NCBI GenBank assembly: GCA_947623745.1
Contig: CANQHN010000001.1
Span: 120,995-184,994, forward strand
Direction: 5' to 3'
DNA: 64,000 nucleotides
Source of the DNA: an uncultured Oscillospiraceae bacterium
Lineage (GTDB): Bacteria; Bacillota; Clostridia; Oscillospirales; Oscillospiraceae
The notes below the pieces were generated by a model, which was not told the origin of the DNA, made no database searches, and saw nothing but the letters and a program-made list of their open reading frames with translations. Made by a program: the position numbers and the translations under genes. Positions 1-7,769 of this stretch are shown in pieces (within the stretch, counting starts at the first letter, position 1; each line of letters starts with the position of its first letter).

Positions 1-13
1 TCAGTTTTAGAGT

Positions 14-44
14 GTGCGGGCGGGCCTTTCGGCCCGCGCCGCAC
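14..44 (-). terminator. Hairpin downstream of the GH3 gene
   Basis: A 13-bp imperfect GC-rich stem with a 4-nt loop lies 21 bases past the stop codon of the GH3 gene. No clear U-tract follows on the minus strand, so it may be a weak or factor-assisted terminator, or only a 3'-end stabiliser. Confidence 0.4.
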
Positions 45-65
45 GAAAAGAGGATGGGGAAACGC

Positions 66-3000
66 TTACTGGTTGGTCTTCTTTTTGCGGTAACGGACCA
101 GCATGACCGCCTCGATGGCGATGAGGGCCACGGCCACCGCAGCGTCGATGCCGATAAACATCATGGTCATGTTGTCCAGGCCGCCCTCGTCCGTGTCCAC
201 GGTGTAGTTGCCGCTGCGGACCACGGTGAACATGATGTTCTTGGCGGCCTGCCGCAGAGCCTTCACCATGGTGGGGGAGTCCAGGTTCTCGATCTGGGTC
301 CGGGCGTTGGAGCCGAAGCCCAGCATGGCGTCGTTGCCGCCCAGGACGCTGTCCATGGTCAGCTGGTAGCCGTAGGAGCCGTACCAGTCGGTGAGCACCA
401 TGCCCTGGAAGCCCCACTCGTCCCGGAGCACGCCGTTGAGGAGGTCGGGGTTGGCACCGTTGTACCGGGGACCGATGAGGGTGAAGGAGGACATGACGGC
501 CAGGGGGTTGTTGTCAAAGTCGTAGTTCTTCACGCAGATCTCGAAGGGCTTCATGTAGATCTCACGGAGGGTCTGCTCGTTGACCCGGATCTGCTGGGCG
601 GTGCAGCGGTTGATCTCCTGGTCGTTGACCACGAAGTGCTTGATGTAGGCGTACACGCCCTTCTCGCCGGCGGCGTTGATCTCGGCGGAGGCGATATAGC
701 CGGCCAGCACGCCGTCCTCGGAGTAGTACTCAAAGTTCCGGCCGTTGAAGGCGGTGCGGTGCATGTTCATGGCGGGGCCGTACCAGCCGTAGATGTGGCA
801 GTCGGCGTACTCCTGGGCGATGGCGGCGCCCACCTCGGCGGCCAGGTCCTTGTTCCAGGTCTGGGCGATGAGGGTCTCAGTGGGATAGGGGGTGCCGTAG
901 ACGCCGATGTACCAGTCGTTCAGACCGCCGGTGCCGTCGGAGTCCATGGTGGCCTTCTTGCCCACGGAGTCAACGGCCACGGTGGCGAAGCCGCCCACCT
1001 GGGACAGCTGGGACATCTCCTCGGGGGTCATCTGATCCAGCAGCTGCTCCCAGCGGGGATCGTCGTAGCTGGCGCCCACCAGGTCGGCCAGCTTCAGGCC
1101 GTTCTTGGCGCCGGTGGTTGGCATCACATCCCCCGCCACGTCGTGGTCGGCGGGGACGTAGTGGGCCACGGAGTGGGCGTCCAGGAAGGCCCGGTCCTCA
1201 GCAGACATGGAGAAGTCGGTGGGGGCAGCGGTGGCGGTGTCGTAGTTGGCGAAGCCGTCCTTTCGGGACAGGAAGGTGATGCCGGCGGTGGAGTAGTCCT
1301 CAAAGCGGTTGACGGCAGCAGTGTTGTCGCTGGCACGGCCGGTCTGGCTGTAGTCGATGTCAGAGGCGACGGTGAAGGTCTCCTCGTCCAGGACGGTGTG
1401 GGCGTCGGCGCGGACGGAGAGGCTGTACTCGCCGGCCTCCAGGACGTAGCCGCCGGTGGCAGTCTTGATGCAGGAGGAGTCATAGGAGGCCATGTCCTCC
1501 TTGGGGATGGAGAAGGAGATCTCCTGGGAGGCGCCGGGGGCCAGCTCGCCGGTCTTGGCGAAGTCGATGAGGTTGACCGCGGCCTTCTCGATGCCGCCGT
1601 TGTTGTAGGGCGGGGTGAAGTACAGCTCCACCACGTCCTTGCCGGCGGTGCTGCCGGTGTTGGTGACGGTGACGGTCAGCTCCACGTTGTCGCCGGCGTC
1701 GGAGAAGCTGGTGATCTCCTGGGTGAAGGTGGTGTAGCTCAGGCCGCGGCCGAAGGGGTACTGGACCACGGCGTCATAGTCGAAGTCCATGTTGCCGGCC
1801 TGGGCCTCGGCGTAGGCCGTCTCATAGAAGCGGTAGCCCACATAGATGCCCTCCACGTAGTTGACGAAGGACAGCACGCCCTGGAAGCCGGGGTCGGCCT
1901 CGGTGTACTGGGCCTGGAGGTCGGCCACGTTGTCAAACACGAAGTTGCCGTAGTTGTTGTAGGCGGGGGTGGCCTTCTGGTCGTACACATAGGTTTCAAT
2001 GGACCGGCCGGAGGGGTTGACGGTGCCCTTGAGGATGCGGCCCAGGCCCCGCATGGCGGTGCGGCCGGTGCCGGGGGCCAGCAGGACCGCGCCGATGGAG
2101 TCGTAGTCGTCGACAAAGCCCAGTTCCATGGGGTTGTTGGCGTTGACCACCAGGATCACCTTATCAAAGTTGGTGGCCACCAGGTCGATCATGTCCTGCT
2201 CCGTCCTGGACAGCTCCAGATAGCTCTGGCCCGCCTCAAAGTCGTCGTAGGCGTCGCTGTTGTTGGTGTAGGAGCAGGCGAAGTAGTTGTAGCCGGCGTT
2301 GCCGTTGGCCTGGGTCTGCTGGGGGTCGTTGTAGGTGCCTTTAATGACCGCACCCATGTCGGAGGGCAGGTCCTGTCCCTCGCCGCCGGAGCGGGCCAGG
2401 ACAATGACGGCGGTGTCGGAGAACGCCTTGGCGTTGTCCATCAGGGTATCGGTATAGTGGTCCAGAGGAGGCTCGGGGAGGGACCAGTCGGTGAAGGAGA
2501 CGCTGACCACGTTGCCGCCCAGGTTGCGGCTGGGGCTGTACGCGGTGTACATGTCGATGATCTCCTGGTTCACCTCAAAGCCGGCGTCCTTGAGGGAGGT
2601 GAGGATATCCACGTTGCCCTCGTTGCTGGAGGAGCCGGAGCCGGTGCCGCCGTAGATGGGGTTGGTAGCGGCCCAGCCGAACACGTTGATCTTGTCGGTG
2701 TTGGACAGGGGGAGGACACCGTTGTTCTCCATGAGGGTAATGCCCTCGTCGCCCACCTTCTCGATGACCGCCTCGGAGGCGGCGGCGGACTCGGCGGACA
2801 CCTCGCCCTGGCTGTTCAGGATAGGGGCCAGGTTGTTGTACATGGGGCCGAAGCAGATCACATTGGCCAGGACGGTGACGATGAGCACCCAGGCCAGGGC
2901 GGCATTGACGGCCACGATGTGCCGCATACCCTTTTTGACCACGAACTGGGCAGCCACGATGACCACCACGGCCAGCACCAGGGTGCCCAGGATGGCGTAG

Positions 3001-3101
3001 ATGTAGCCGCTCAGGTTCTGGACGTACTGCTGCACGTCCACGGCGGAGACGCCCATCCCCTCGAAGATGGGGGTCAGCAGGTTGATAAGCAGTTGCAACA
3101 T
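66..3101 (-). CDS. Membrane-anchored, domain-permuted GH3 glycosidase (beta-glucosidase-like)
   Basis: Glycoside hydrolase family 3 protein of about 1011 residues with the domains in swapped order. After two N-terminal membrane segments (about residues 30-80) come the GH3 C-terminal alpha/beta domain (about 100-400) and a fibronectin-III-like domain (about 450-560). The TIM-barrel catalytic domain (about 650-960) is last, followed by a C-terminal membrane helix and a Lys-rich tail. The barrel carries the family's KHF motif and a V-L-T-D-W motif whose Asp is the expected nucleophile. The permuted order is known in some clostridial and ruminal GH3 enzymes. Being tethered by both ends implies an enzyme held at the outer face of the membrane. 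I chose the inner ATG because an AGAGGA Shine-Dalgarno lies 7 nt before it; the frame remains open to an ATG at 3122 without one. The substrate cannot be read from sequence. Confidence 0.88.
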   Translation of the reverse strand: MLQLLINLLTPIFEGMGVSAVDVQQYVQNLSGYIYAILGTLVLAVVVIVAAQFVVKKGMRHIVAVNAALAWVLIVTVLANVICFGPMYNNLAPILNSQGEVSAESAAASEAVIEKVGDEGITLMENNGVLPLSNTDKINVFGWAATNPIYGGTGSGSSSNEGNVDILTSLKDAGFEVNQEIIDMYTAYSPSRNLGGNVVSVSFTDWSLPEPPLDHYTDTLMDNAKAFSDTAVIVLARSGGEGQDLPSDMGAVIKGTYNDPQQTQANGNAGYNYFACSYTNNSDAYDDFEAGQSYLELSRTEQDMIDLVATNFDKVILVVNANNPMELGFVDDYDSIGAVLLAPGTGRTAMRGLGRILKGTVNPSGRSIETYVYDQKATPAYNNYGNFVFDNVADLQAQYTEADPGFQGVLSFVNYVEGIYVGYRFYETAYAEAQAGNMDFDYDAVVQYPFGRGLSYTTFTQEITSFSDAGDNVELTVTVTNTGSTAGKDVVELYFTPPYNNGGIEKAAVNLIDFAKTGELAPGASQEISFSIPKEDMASYDSSCIKTATGGYVLEAGEYSLSVRADAHTVLDEETFTVASDIDYSQTGRASDNTAAVNRFEDYSTAGITFLSRKDGFANYDTATAAPTDFSMSAEDRAFLDAHSVAHYVPADHDVAGDVMPTTGAKNGLKLADLVGASYDDPRWEQLLDQMTPEEMSQLSQVGGFATVAVDSVGKKATMDSDGTGGLNDWYIGVYGTPYPTETLIAQTWNKDLAAEVGAAIAQEYADCHIYGWYGPAMNMHRTAFNGRNFEYYSEDGVLAGYIASAEINAAGEKGVYAYIKHFVVNDQEINRCTAQQIRVNEQTLREIYMKPFEICVKNYDFDNNPLAVMSSFTLIGPRYNGANPDLLNGVLRDEWGFQGMVLTDWYGSYGYQLTMDSVLGGNDAMLGFGSNARTQIENLDSPTMVKALRQAAKNIMFTVVRSGNYTVDTDEGGLDNMTMMFIGIDAAVAVALIAIEAVMLVRYRKKKTNQ

Positions 3102-3193
3102 TTCCCGTTCCTCTTTTCTCATTATTTTTCGAGTTCCGGGGGTCTGCAGCCCCCCTTGCTGGAAACAGTTTACTGCCCATTCCTCAAAACATC

Positions 3194-3233
3194 AAATACT
3201 TGTTTCGTATGCAGCTTCATGCCTTTCGGGCAT
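3194..3233 (-). repeat. 40-bp repeated upstream motif, copy 1
   Basis: This 40-bp stretch matches 3647-3686 at 32 of 40 positions, and most differences are transitions. It contains the small palindrome ATGCC-n5-GGCAT. Each copy lies about 90 bp upstream of a minus-strand start codon (the GH3 gene here, the 69-residue gene there). A shared promoter or operator element is the simplest reading. Confidence 0.5.
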
Positions 3234-3272
3234 AAAAAAGACGGACCCGGGCCGTTTATAGCCCGGGTCCGT
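3234..3272 (-). terminator. Rho-independent terminator of the 69-residue gene
   Basis: A perfect 12-bp stem (ACGGACCCGGGC with its complement) and 8-nt loop are followed on the minus strand by a six-U tract. It lies about 80 bases after the stop at 3351 and so separates that gene from the GH3 gene. Confidence 0.85.
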
Positions 3273-3350
3273 CCGGTCTCTTTTCCAAACTTGCGGCATT
3301 TTCCCATTTACTTTGGGCCGCCGTTTGCGGGACCTCTCCCCCGCTGTCCG

Positions 3351-3560
3351 CTACCTCCGCTCCTCCCCGCGGGTCCTGCTCCAGAGGATATAATCCACGT
3401 TGTCCAGCGTCTGCTGCTGGGTGTGAATCTCCGTCAGCAGCCGGTCCCGGCAGGCCCGCAGCCGCCGGAGCTTGTCCTCGTCCCTCCTGCCCTGCAGGAT
3501 GGCCTGGATGTCCTCCCGGCTCAAGCCGGTGCCCTCCAGGACAGATGCGTTGATCTCCAT
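3351..3560 (-). CDS. Small hypothetical protein, 69 aa
   Basis: Unrecognised, highly charged protein of 69 residues. The second half (from about residue 28) is predicted to be one long amphipathic helix rich in Arg, Leu, Glu and Gln. It looks like a coiled-coil dimerisation tail, such as those ending MerR-type regulators, but no DNA-binding domain is present. GAGGGGG lies 5 nt before the ATG. The gene has its own terminator and a repeated upstream motif shared with the GH3 gene, so it is probably expressed. No function is assigned. Confidence 0.6.
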   Translation of the reverse strand: MEINASVLEGTGLSREDIQAILQGRRDEDKLRRLRACRDRLLTEIHTQQQTLDNVDYILWSRTRGEERR

Positions 3561-3646
3561 ACGATCCCCCTCTTTCGTCGCTTCTCCGCCGCTCTCCCCG
3601 GCGGATCACGGATAGGAGCATTATGGCACAGCGGGGCAGAGATGTA

Positions 3647-3686
3647 AAATGCTTATTTTGTATGCGGCCACATGCCGTTCAGGCAT
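3647..3686 (-). repeat. 40-bp repeated upstream motif, copy 2
   Basis: Second copy of the motif at 3194-3233 (32/40 identical), placed about 90 bp upstream of the 69-residue gene. It keeps the ATGCC-n5-GGCAT palindrome and the adjoining GTATGC block. The rest of 3561-3880 holds no gene, only this motif and the hairpins listed next. Confidence 0.5.
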
Positions 3687-3728
3687 GTAATAGGTCAAAA
3701 ACGTCCATGATCTACTCAAAAGAGGGGC

Positions 3729-3756
3729 AAAAAATAAGGCCGCCCGCAGGGCGGCC
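3729..3756 (-). terminator. Second terminator downstream of tRNA-Arg
   Basis: An 8-bp stem (GGCCGCCC with complement, 3-nt loop) is followed on the minus strand by UUAUUUUUU. It ends the structured stretch that begins after the tRNA, so the region between may be transcribed as a distinct RNA. Confidence 0.75.
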
Positions 3757-3846
3757 ACCCAAACGCGAGCACAGCGCATGCGGGTCGCGTTTGGATGCGA
3801 GGAGCAGCAGAATGAGCGCGCGATGAGCTTTATATGAAATATAAAA
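3757..3846 (-). repeat. Two-hairpin module related to the repeat at 26.6-26.9 kb
   Basis: Read on the minus strand, a GAGCT/AGCTC hairpin is followed by CATTCTGCTGCTCCTC, then a perfect 10-bp stem (CCAAACGCGA with complement) closing the 16-nt loop CCCGCATGCGCTGTGC. The same arrangement occurs at 26678-26759, with the loop nearly identical and the stem of different sequence but still perfectly paired. This suggests a conserved nucleic-acid structure. Confidence 0.55.
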
Positions 3847-3880
3847 GCTCGTCGCAAGCGATATGACGCTTGCGACGAGC
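3841..3880 (-). terminator. tRNA-Arg terminator
   Basis: A perfect 14-bp stem with a 6-nt loop starts directly after the CCA end of the tRNA and is followed by UUUUAUAUUU on the minus strand. Confidence 0.85.
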
Positions 3881-3957
3881 TGGTACGGCTGAAGGGATTC
3901 GAACCCCCGACCTACTGGTTCGTAGCCAGTCACTCTATCCAACTGAGCTACAGCCGC
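3881..3957 (-). tRNA. tRNA-Arg (anticodon ACG)
   Basis: All four arms can be drawn. The acceptor GCGGCTG pairs with CAGCCGT. The D-arm contains AGCTCAGTTGG, the anticodon stem ACTGG/CCAGT encloses CTACGAA, and the T-loop is GTTCGAATC. The anticodon ACG reads CGN arginine codons after A34-to-inosine editing. The 3' CCA is encoded. A sigma-70 promoter lies just upstream and a strong terminator just downstream, so it is a monocistronic tRNA gene. Confidence 0.97.
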
Positions 3958-3984
3958 ATACTGCCTTTCCCTGACAGCTCAATT

Positions 3985-4013
3985 ATCATAGCACACCGCT
4001 CCCTGTTTGGCAA
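3985..4013 (-). promoter_or_regulatory. Sigma-70 promoter of tRNA-Arg
   Basis: TTGCCA, a 17-bp spacer and TATGAT, placed about 28 bp upstream of the mature tRNA 5' end. Confidence 0.7.
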
Positions 4014-4060
4014 GTGTTATTTTCACTTTTTCTTGAAATTTTTCGCCGGGACTTTGGGCG

Positions 4061-4101
4061 GAAAAACGAAAACACGGCGCGCCGCCGGCGCGCCGTGTTT
4101 T
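4061..4101 (-). terminator. Terminator of the gcd operon
   Basis: A 15-bp perfect stem (AAAACACGGCGCGCC with complement, 3-nt loop) follows the gcdB stop codon and is succeeded by UUUUCGUUUUU on the minus strand. Confidence 0.9.
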
Positions 4102-4119
4102 AGATCTGAGGGGCGGAGA

Positions 4120-5280
4120 TCAGCCGCCGAACACCTTGATCATGAAGCCCGCGGCCACAGCGGAGCCGATGACGCCGGCAACGTTGGGACCCATGGCGTG
4201 CATGAGCAGGAAGTTGGAGGGGTTCTCCTTCTGGCCCACGGTCTGGGACACGCGGGCGGCCATAGGCACCGCGGAAACGCCGGCAGAGCCGATCAGCGGG
4301 TTGATCTTGCCGCCGGTGACGATGTACAGCACGTCGCCCAGCAGCAGGCCGCCGGCGGTGGACAGCATGAAGGCGGCCAGGCCCAGGAACACGATGGACA
4401 GGGTCTGGAAGGTCAGGAAGGAGCTGGCGGTGGCCTTGAAGCCCACGGACAGGCCCAGAGGAATGGTCACGATGTTGATCAGCGCGTTCTGGGCGGTGTC
4501 GGACAGGCGGTCGGTGACGCCGCACTCACGGAACAGGTTGCCCAGCATGAGCATACCGATCAGGGGGGCGGTGTCGGGTATGAGCAGCACCACGAACAGG
4601 GTGACGGCGATGGGGAAGATGATCTTCTCAGTCTTGGACACCACGCGCAGCTGGCTCATACGGACCTTGCGGGCCTCCTTGGTGGTCAGCAGCTTCATGA
4701 TGGGGGGCTGGATCAGGGGGATCAGAGCCATGTACGAGTATGCCGCGATCGCGATGGCCGGCAACAGATCCACGGCCAGCTTTGAGGCCGTCAGGATGGC
4801 CGTCGGGCCGTCCGCGCCGCCGATGACGCCGATGGCAGCGGCCTGGGAGGGGGTAAAGCCCAGGAACAGCACGGCCAGCAGGAAGGCGGTGAAGATGCCC
4901 AGCTGCGCGGCAGCGCCCAGCAGCAGGGAGATGGGGTTGGCCAGCAGAGGACCGAAGTCGGTCATGGCGCCGATGCCCATAAAGATGATGGACGGGTAAA
5001 TTGCGTACTGGACGCCCTGATACAGGGCCCACATGAAGCCCACGGAGCCGGTGTGGGTGGCCTCGTCAATGACAGGCGCGGCAAACAGGCCGGTCTCAGG
5101 CAGGTTGGCCAGCAGCATACCGAAGGCGATGGGGACCAGCAGCAGGGGCTCGAACTTCTTGCCGATGCCCAGGTAGAGCAGGAGGCAGGCGATAAACAGC
5201 ATGATCACCGTCTTGATGTCCAGGTGAGCAAAACCGGAACCTGCGGCGATTCTTCCTAAAACTTCAATCAGAAAACTCAT
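4120..5280 (-). CDS. gcdB: Glutaconyl-CoA decarboxylase beta subunit, Na+-pumping carboxybiotin decarboxylase
   Basis: Integral membrane subunit that releases CO2 from carboxybiotin and exports Na+. The 386-residue polytopic protein belongs to the OadB/GcdB/MmdB family. It has the conserved GGADGPTAI segment with the ion-coordinating Asp, the [10 protein letters not shown] stretch, and the GSAGVSAVP motif near the C-terminus. Family membership alone would not separate it from oxaloacetate or methylmalonyl-CoA decarboxylases. The glutaconyl-CoA assignment rests on gctAB, gcdA and hgdABC upstream. GGAGGGAG lies 8 nt before the ATG. It is last in the operon and followed by a strong terminator. 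Confidence 0.93.
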   Translation of the reverse strand: MSFLIEVLGRIAAGSGFAHLDIKTVIMLFIACLLLYLGIGKKFEPLLLVPIAFGMLLANLPETGLFAAPVIDEATHTGSVGFMWALYQGVQYAIYPSIIFMGIGAMTDFGPLLANPISLLLGAAAQLGIFTAFLLAVLFLGFTPSQAAAIGVIGGADGPTAILTASKLAVDLLPAIAIAAYSYMALIPLIQPPIMKLLTTKEARKVRMSQLRVVSKTEKIIFPIAVTLFVVLLIPDTAPLIGMLMLGNLFRECGVTDRLSDTAQNALINIVTIPLGLSVGFKATASSFLTFQTLSIVFLGLAAFMLSTAGGLLLGDVLYIVTGGKINPLIGSAGVSAVPMAARVSQTVGQKENPSNFLLMHAMGPNVAGVIGSAVAAGFMIKVFGG

Positions 5281-5298
5281 GTCTTACTCTCCCTCCTC

Positions 5299-5979
5299 TC
5301 AGCCGATGGTGACCAGCAGGTCATCGGTGTTGACGGCGGTACCCTGAACGGCGGCGATGGCCTTCACAGTGCCATCCACGGGGGCGGAGACCTCGATCTC
5401 CATCTTCATGGCCTCCAGGATGACCAGCACATCGCCGGCCTTGACCGCCTGGCCCACCTTGCACTCCACCTTGAACACGTTGCCGGGCATGGGGCTGTTG
5501 ACCGCGGTCTCGCCGACAGCGGGGGCGGCCGCAGGAGCGGGAGCCGGCGCAGGGGCGGGGGCGGGGGCAGGTGCCGGAGCGGGTTTGGGGGCGGGAGCCG
5601 CCGCAGGGGCCGGAGCCGCGGGGGCGGCGGCCACAGGGGCGACATTGGTGATCTGGAAGGAGTTCAGAGGCATCCCGGAGTCCTCGGCGATGGCGGCCAT
5701 CATGACGGCCACCAGCTCACCCTCGTCCACCTGGGGGGCGGCGGGAGCGGGTGCCGGCTTGGGTGCGGGGGCGCTGGCCGCCTTCTTCGGGGCGGCGGGG
5801 GCGGCCTTGTGGGCGGCGCCCTCGATGGCGCCCACCACCTTGGAGATGACAATGATGACCAGGGCCAGGATGCCCAGCATCATGAACACCACCAGGATAC
5901 CGCAGACGGCCACCATCAGAGCCTGGCCAACGCTTAACGGATCATTGGGATTGATAATGGCAATTTCAGGATTTGGCAT
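5299..5979 (-). CDS. GcdD/OadG-type membrane anchor fused to a biotin carrier domain
   Basis: A 226-residue protein with two recognisable parts. The N-terminus has one membrane helix (about residues 17-47) and a short conserved segment of the OadG/GcdD/MmdD small-subunit type. It is followed by a long Ala/Pro/Lys linker. The last 70 residues are a biotinyl domain with the biotinylation motif EAMKMEI. Small subunits of these pumps normally lack a biotin domain, so this is a fusion. The biotin domain is nearly identical to that of the gene just upstream, which points to a recent duplication or ongoing gene conversion. It starts 14 nt after gcdC ends, and AAGGGGG lies 9 nt before the ATG. It probably tethers the carboxyltransferase to the membrane pump and may itself carry carboxybiotin. 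Confidence 0.85.
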   Translation of the reverse strand: MPNPEIAIINPNDPLSVGQALMVAVCGILVVFMMLGILALVIIVISKVVGAIEGAAHKAAPAAPKKAASAPAPKPAPAPAAPQVDEGELVAVMMAAIAEDSGMPLNSFQITNVAPVAAAPAAPAPAAAPAPKPAPAPAPAPAPAPAPAPAAAPAVGETAVNSPMPGNVFKVECKVGQAVKAGDVLVILEAMKMEIEVSAPVDGTVKAIAAVQGTAVNTDDLLVTIG

Positions 5980-5993
5980 GGATCATGACCCCC

Positions 5994-6428
5994 TTAGCCC
6001 AGGGTGACCAGCAGATCGTCGGTGTTGACAGCGGTGCCCTGAACGGCGGCAATGGCCTTCACGGTGCCGGCCACGGGGGCGGAGACCTCGATCTCCATCT
6101 TCATGGCCTCCAGGATGACCAGCACGTCGCCGGGCTGGACGGCCTGACCCACCTTGCACTCCACCTTGAACACGTTGCCGGGCATGGGGCTGTTGACAGC
6201 GGTCTCACCGGCGGCGACGGCGGCGGGAGCGGCGGCAGGGGCAGGAGCGGGGGCGGGAGCCGGAGCGGCCGCGGGGGCAGGAGCGGGAGCCGGGGCGGGG
6301 GCGGCCACGGGGGCCACAGGCGCGGCGGCGACGGGGGCGGCCATCACGGGAGCGGCAGGGGCGCCGGCGCCGGTCCTCTCGACGGTGACGCTGTAAACCT
6401 TGCCATTGACGGTGACATTGTAATTCAT
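5994..6428 (-). CDS. gcdC: Glutaconyl-CoA decarboxylase biotin carrier (gamma) subunit
   Basis: Biotin carrier of 144 residues that shuttles carboxybiotin from the alpha subunit (GcdA) to the membrane beta subunit. A short N-terminal beta-strand segment leads into an Ala/Pro linker of about 50 residues, then a biotinyl domain with NSPMPGN and EAMKMEI, whose second Lys is the biotinylation site. The flexible linker is typical of the family and is variable in length. It is first in a three-gene operon with its own promoter at 6537-6565. Two biotin carriers for one decarboxylase, this and the fusion downstream, have to my knowledge also been described in Clostridium symbiosum. Confidence 0.93.
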   Translation of the reverse strand: MNYNVTVNGKVYSVTVERTGAGAPAAPVMAAPVAAAPVAPVAAPAPAPAPAPAAAPAPAPAPAPAAAPAAVAAGETAVNSPMPGNVFKVECKVGQAVQPGDVLVILEAMKMEIEVSAPVAGTVKAIAAVQGTAVNTDDLLVTLG

Positions 6429-6536
6429 AACAGTCTTTCCCCTTTACAAGATTTGTGCGGGCCCGGCAGGGCCGGTCCCAGATCGCGGTCTCCCCCGCCC
6501 CGCATCCGGGGCGGGGAGAACCACGAAATTGGCGGT

Positions 6537-6565
6537 ATTATATCATTTTTTCCGGAAAAAGGCAA
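6537..6565 (-). promoter_or_regulatory. Promoter of the gcdC-gcdD-gcdB operon
   Basis: TTGCCT, 17-bp spacer, TATAAT, in the gap after hgdB. A GC-rich hairpin at about 6490-6520 lies in the resulting 5' leader. The pump subunits can therefore be transcribed apart from the gct-hgd operon. Confidence 0.75.
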
Positions 6566-6632
6566 GGGCGCATTTCCCGATAGCCAGGTCCCTTAACGGA
6601 ACTTTTCCGGGCACTGTGCCCAAACCGGGGCC

Positions 6633-7769
6633 TTACAGCACGTCGGCGAAGGCCTGGATGGCGGTGCTGGCCTGGCCGAAGTCCCGCATCTGCTGGTCCA
6701 CGCCCAGCTTCACGTGGGGGATACCGGCGGCGTCCAGCGCCTTCTTCAGGTAGGGGTACTCCATCTCCTCGGGGTCGCAGAACTGCTGCATGAACAGGAT
6801 CAGACCCTGGGCGCCGGACTCCTTGACCTGCTTCACCACGTAGTCGGCACGGCGGTTCTCGCTGGACTTCTCGTCGAAGAGCAGCACGTCGTAGTCCTGG
6901 TCGGCATACATCTGGGCCAGAGCCATCATGGGGTCGCCGGTCTCGGCGGCGTCCACGCGGATCAGGCGGCTCTCCTGGGCCACGTCGTCGGCGGCGATGG
7001 CGATGCCGTTGTCGTCGAAGATCTGGAGCAGCTTGGGATTGTCACAGATGATGCCGGAGGTGAGGACCTTCTTGCCCTTCCAGTTGGAGGCGGGCAGAGC
7101 GGCCAGCTCGGCGTTGAGCTGCTGCAGCTTGGCGGTGTGCTCGGCCTTCTCCATGAACCAGGCGGAGCGCAGCACGGCGGAGCGCAGCACGGCGGAGACG
7201 GCCTCAGGGTGCTGGCCGGCCAGCTTGACGAACTCCCGGCGGGCGGCGCGGCTGGCGTTCATGGTCTTGATGGCCCCCCGCAGGGCCTCGTCCGTGATCT
7301 CGGCGCCGGCGATCTTCTCCAGCTCCTTCTTCACGTTGGTGTACTGGTCCACAGTGAACTGCATCCCGAAGGCGGGACGGCGGTACTGGGGGTGGGCCAG
7401 GAAGATGCAGGGCAGCTTGTCGCCCATGGCCACGCGGATATTCTGGCTCATGGGGCGCAGGGTGTCGCAGATGGTGGGGGTGATGATGCCGTCCAGCTGA
7501 TCCATGGTGCCGTCCAGCAGCATCTCCAGCGCCAGCTGGGCGATGGTACAGTAGAAGGTGGCGCAGTACTCCTTGGCCAAGGCGATGGTCTTTTTGTTGC
7601 TGCCCCAGATGCCCATGGGCACCATGCCGGCGGCGATGACCAGCTCCTCGGGGGCGTAGTAGGGCAGAACGCCGATGACCTTCTTCCCCTCGGCCTTGTA
7701 CTGGGAGAGGACCTTATAGGGGTGCTCGGAAACCTCCTGGAACTCCTTCAGCAATACGTCGATGCTCAT
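6633..7769 (-). CDS. hgdB: (R)-2-hydroxyglutaryl-CoA dehydratase beta subunit
   Basis: Beta subunit of component D, the [4Fe-4S] enzyme that removes water from 2-hydroxyglutaryl-CoA through a ketyl radical to give glutaconyl-CoA. At 378 residues it is close to the usual length. It shows the family's ICDTLRP and FMQQFCDPEEMEYPYLKKAL segments with conserved cysteines. Its ATG overlaps the hgdA TGA by four bases, indicating translational coupling. AGGAGG lies 10 nt upstream inside hgdA. A 15-bp exact tandem duplication at 7162-7191 adds a second AVLRS in a helical stretch, with the frame kept. Confidence 0.95.
   Translation of the reverse strand: MSIDVLLKEFQEVSEHPYKVLSQYKAEGKKVIGVLPYYAPEELVIAAGMVPMGIWGSNKKTIALAKEYCATFYCTIAQLALEMLLDGTMDQLDGIITPTICDTLRPMSQNIRVAMGDKLPCIFLAHPQYRRPAFGMQFTVDQYTNVKKELEKIAGAEITDEALRGAIKTMNASRAARREFVKLAGQHPEAVSAVLRSAVLRSAWFMEKAEHTAKLQQLNAELAALPASNWKGKKVLTSGIICDNPKLLQIFDDNGIAIAADDVAQESRLIRVDAAETGDPMMALAQMYADQDYDVLLFDEKSSENRRADYVVKQVKESGAQGLILFMQQFCDPEEMEYPYLKKALDAAGIPHVKLGVDQQMRDFGQASTAIQAFADVL
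7162..7191. repeat. 15-bp tandem duplication inside hgdB
   Basis: GCGGAGCGCAGCACG is repeated twice head to tail with no mismatch. It encodes AVLRS-AVLRS on the minus strand. Exact identity at third positions suggests a recent slippage event. Confidence 0.9.

Noticed and set aside
12..3647. Very long open frame on the plus strand opposite the GH3 gene
   Set aside because: It is the antisense shadow of a high-GC gene: biased, low-complexity composition, no ribosome site, no family match. The same applies to long opposite-strand frames at 6.7-10.1, 10.2-14.0, 19.6-22.2, 29.6-32.4, 44.7-46.8, 47.7-51.5 and 55.8-58.5 kb.
3712..3942. Short frame overlapping tRNA-Arg and its terminator
   Set aside because: It translates the tRNA and hairpins; this is a common false gene.
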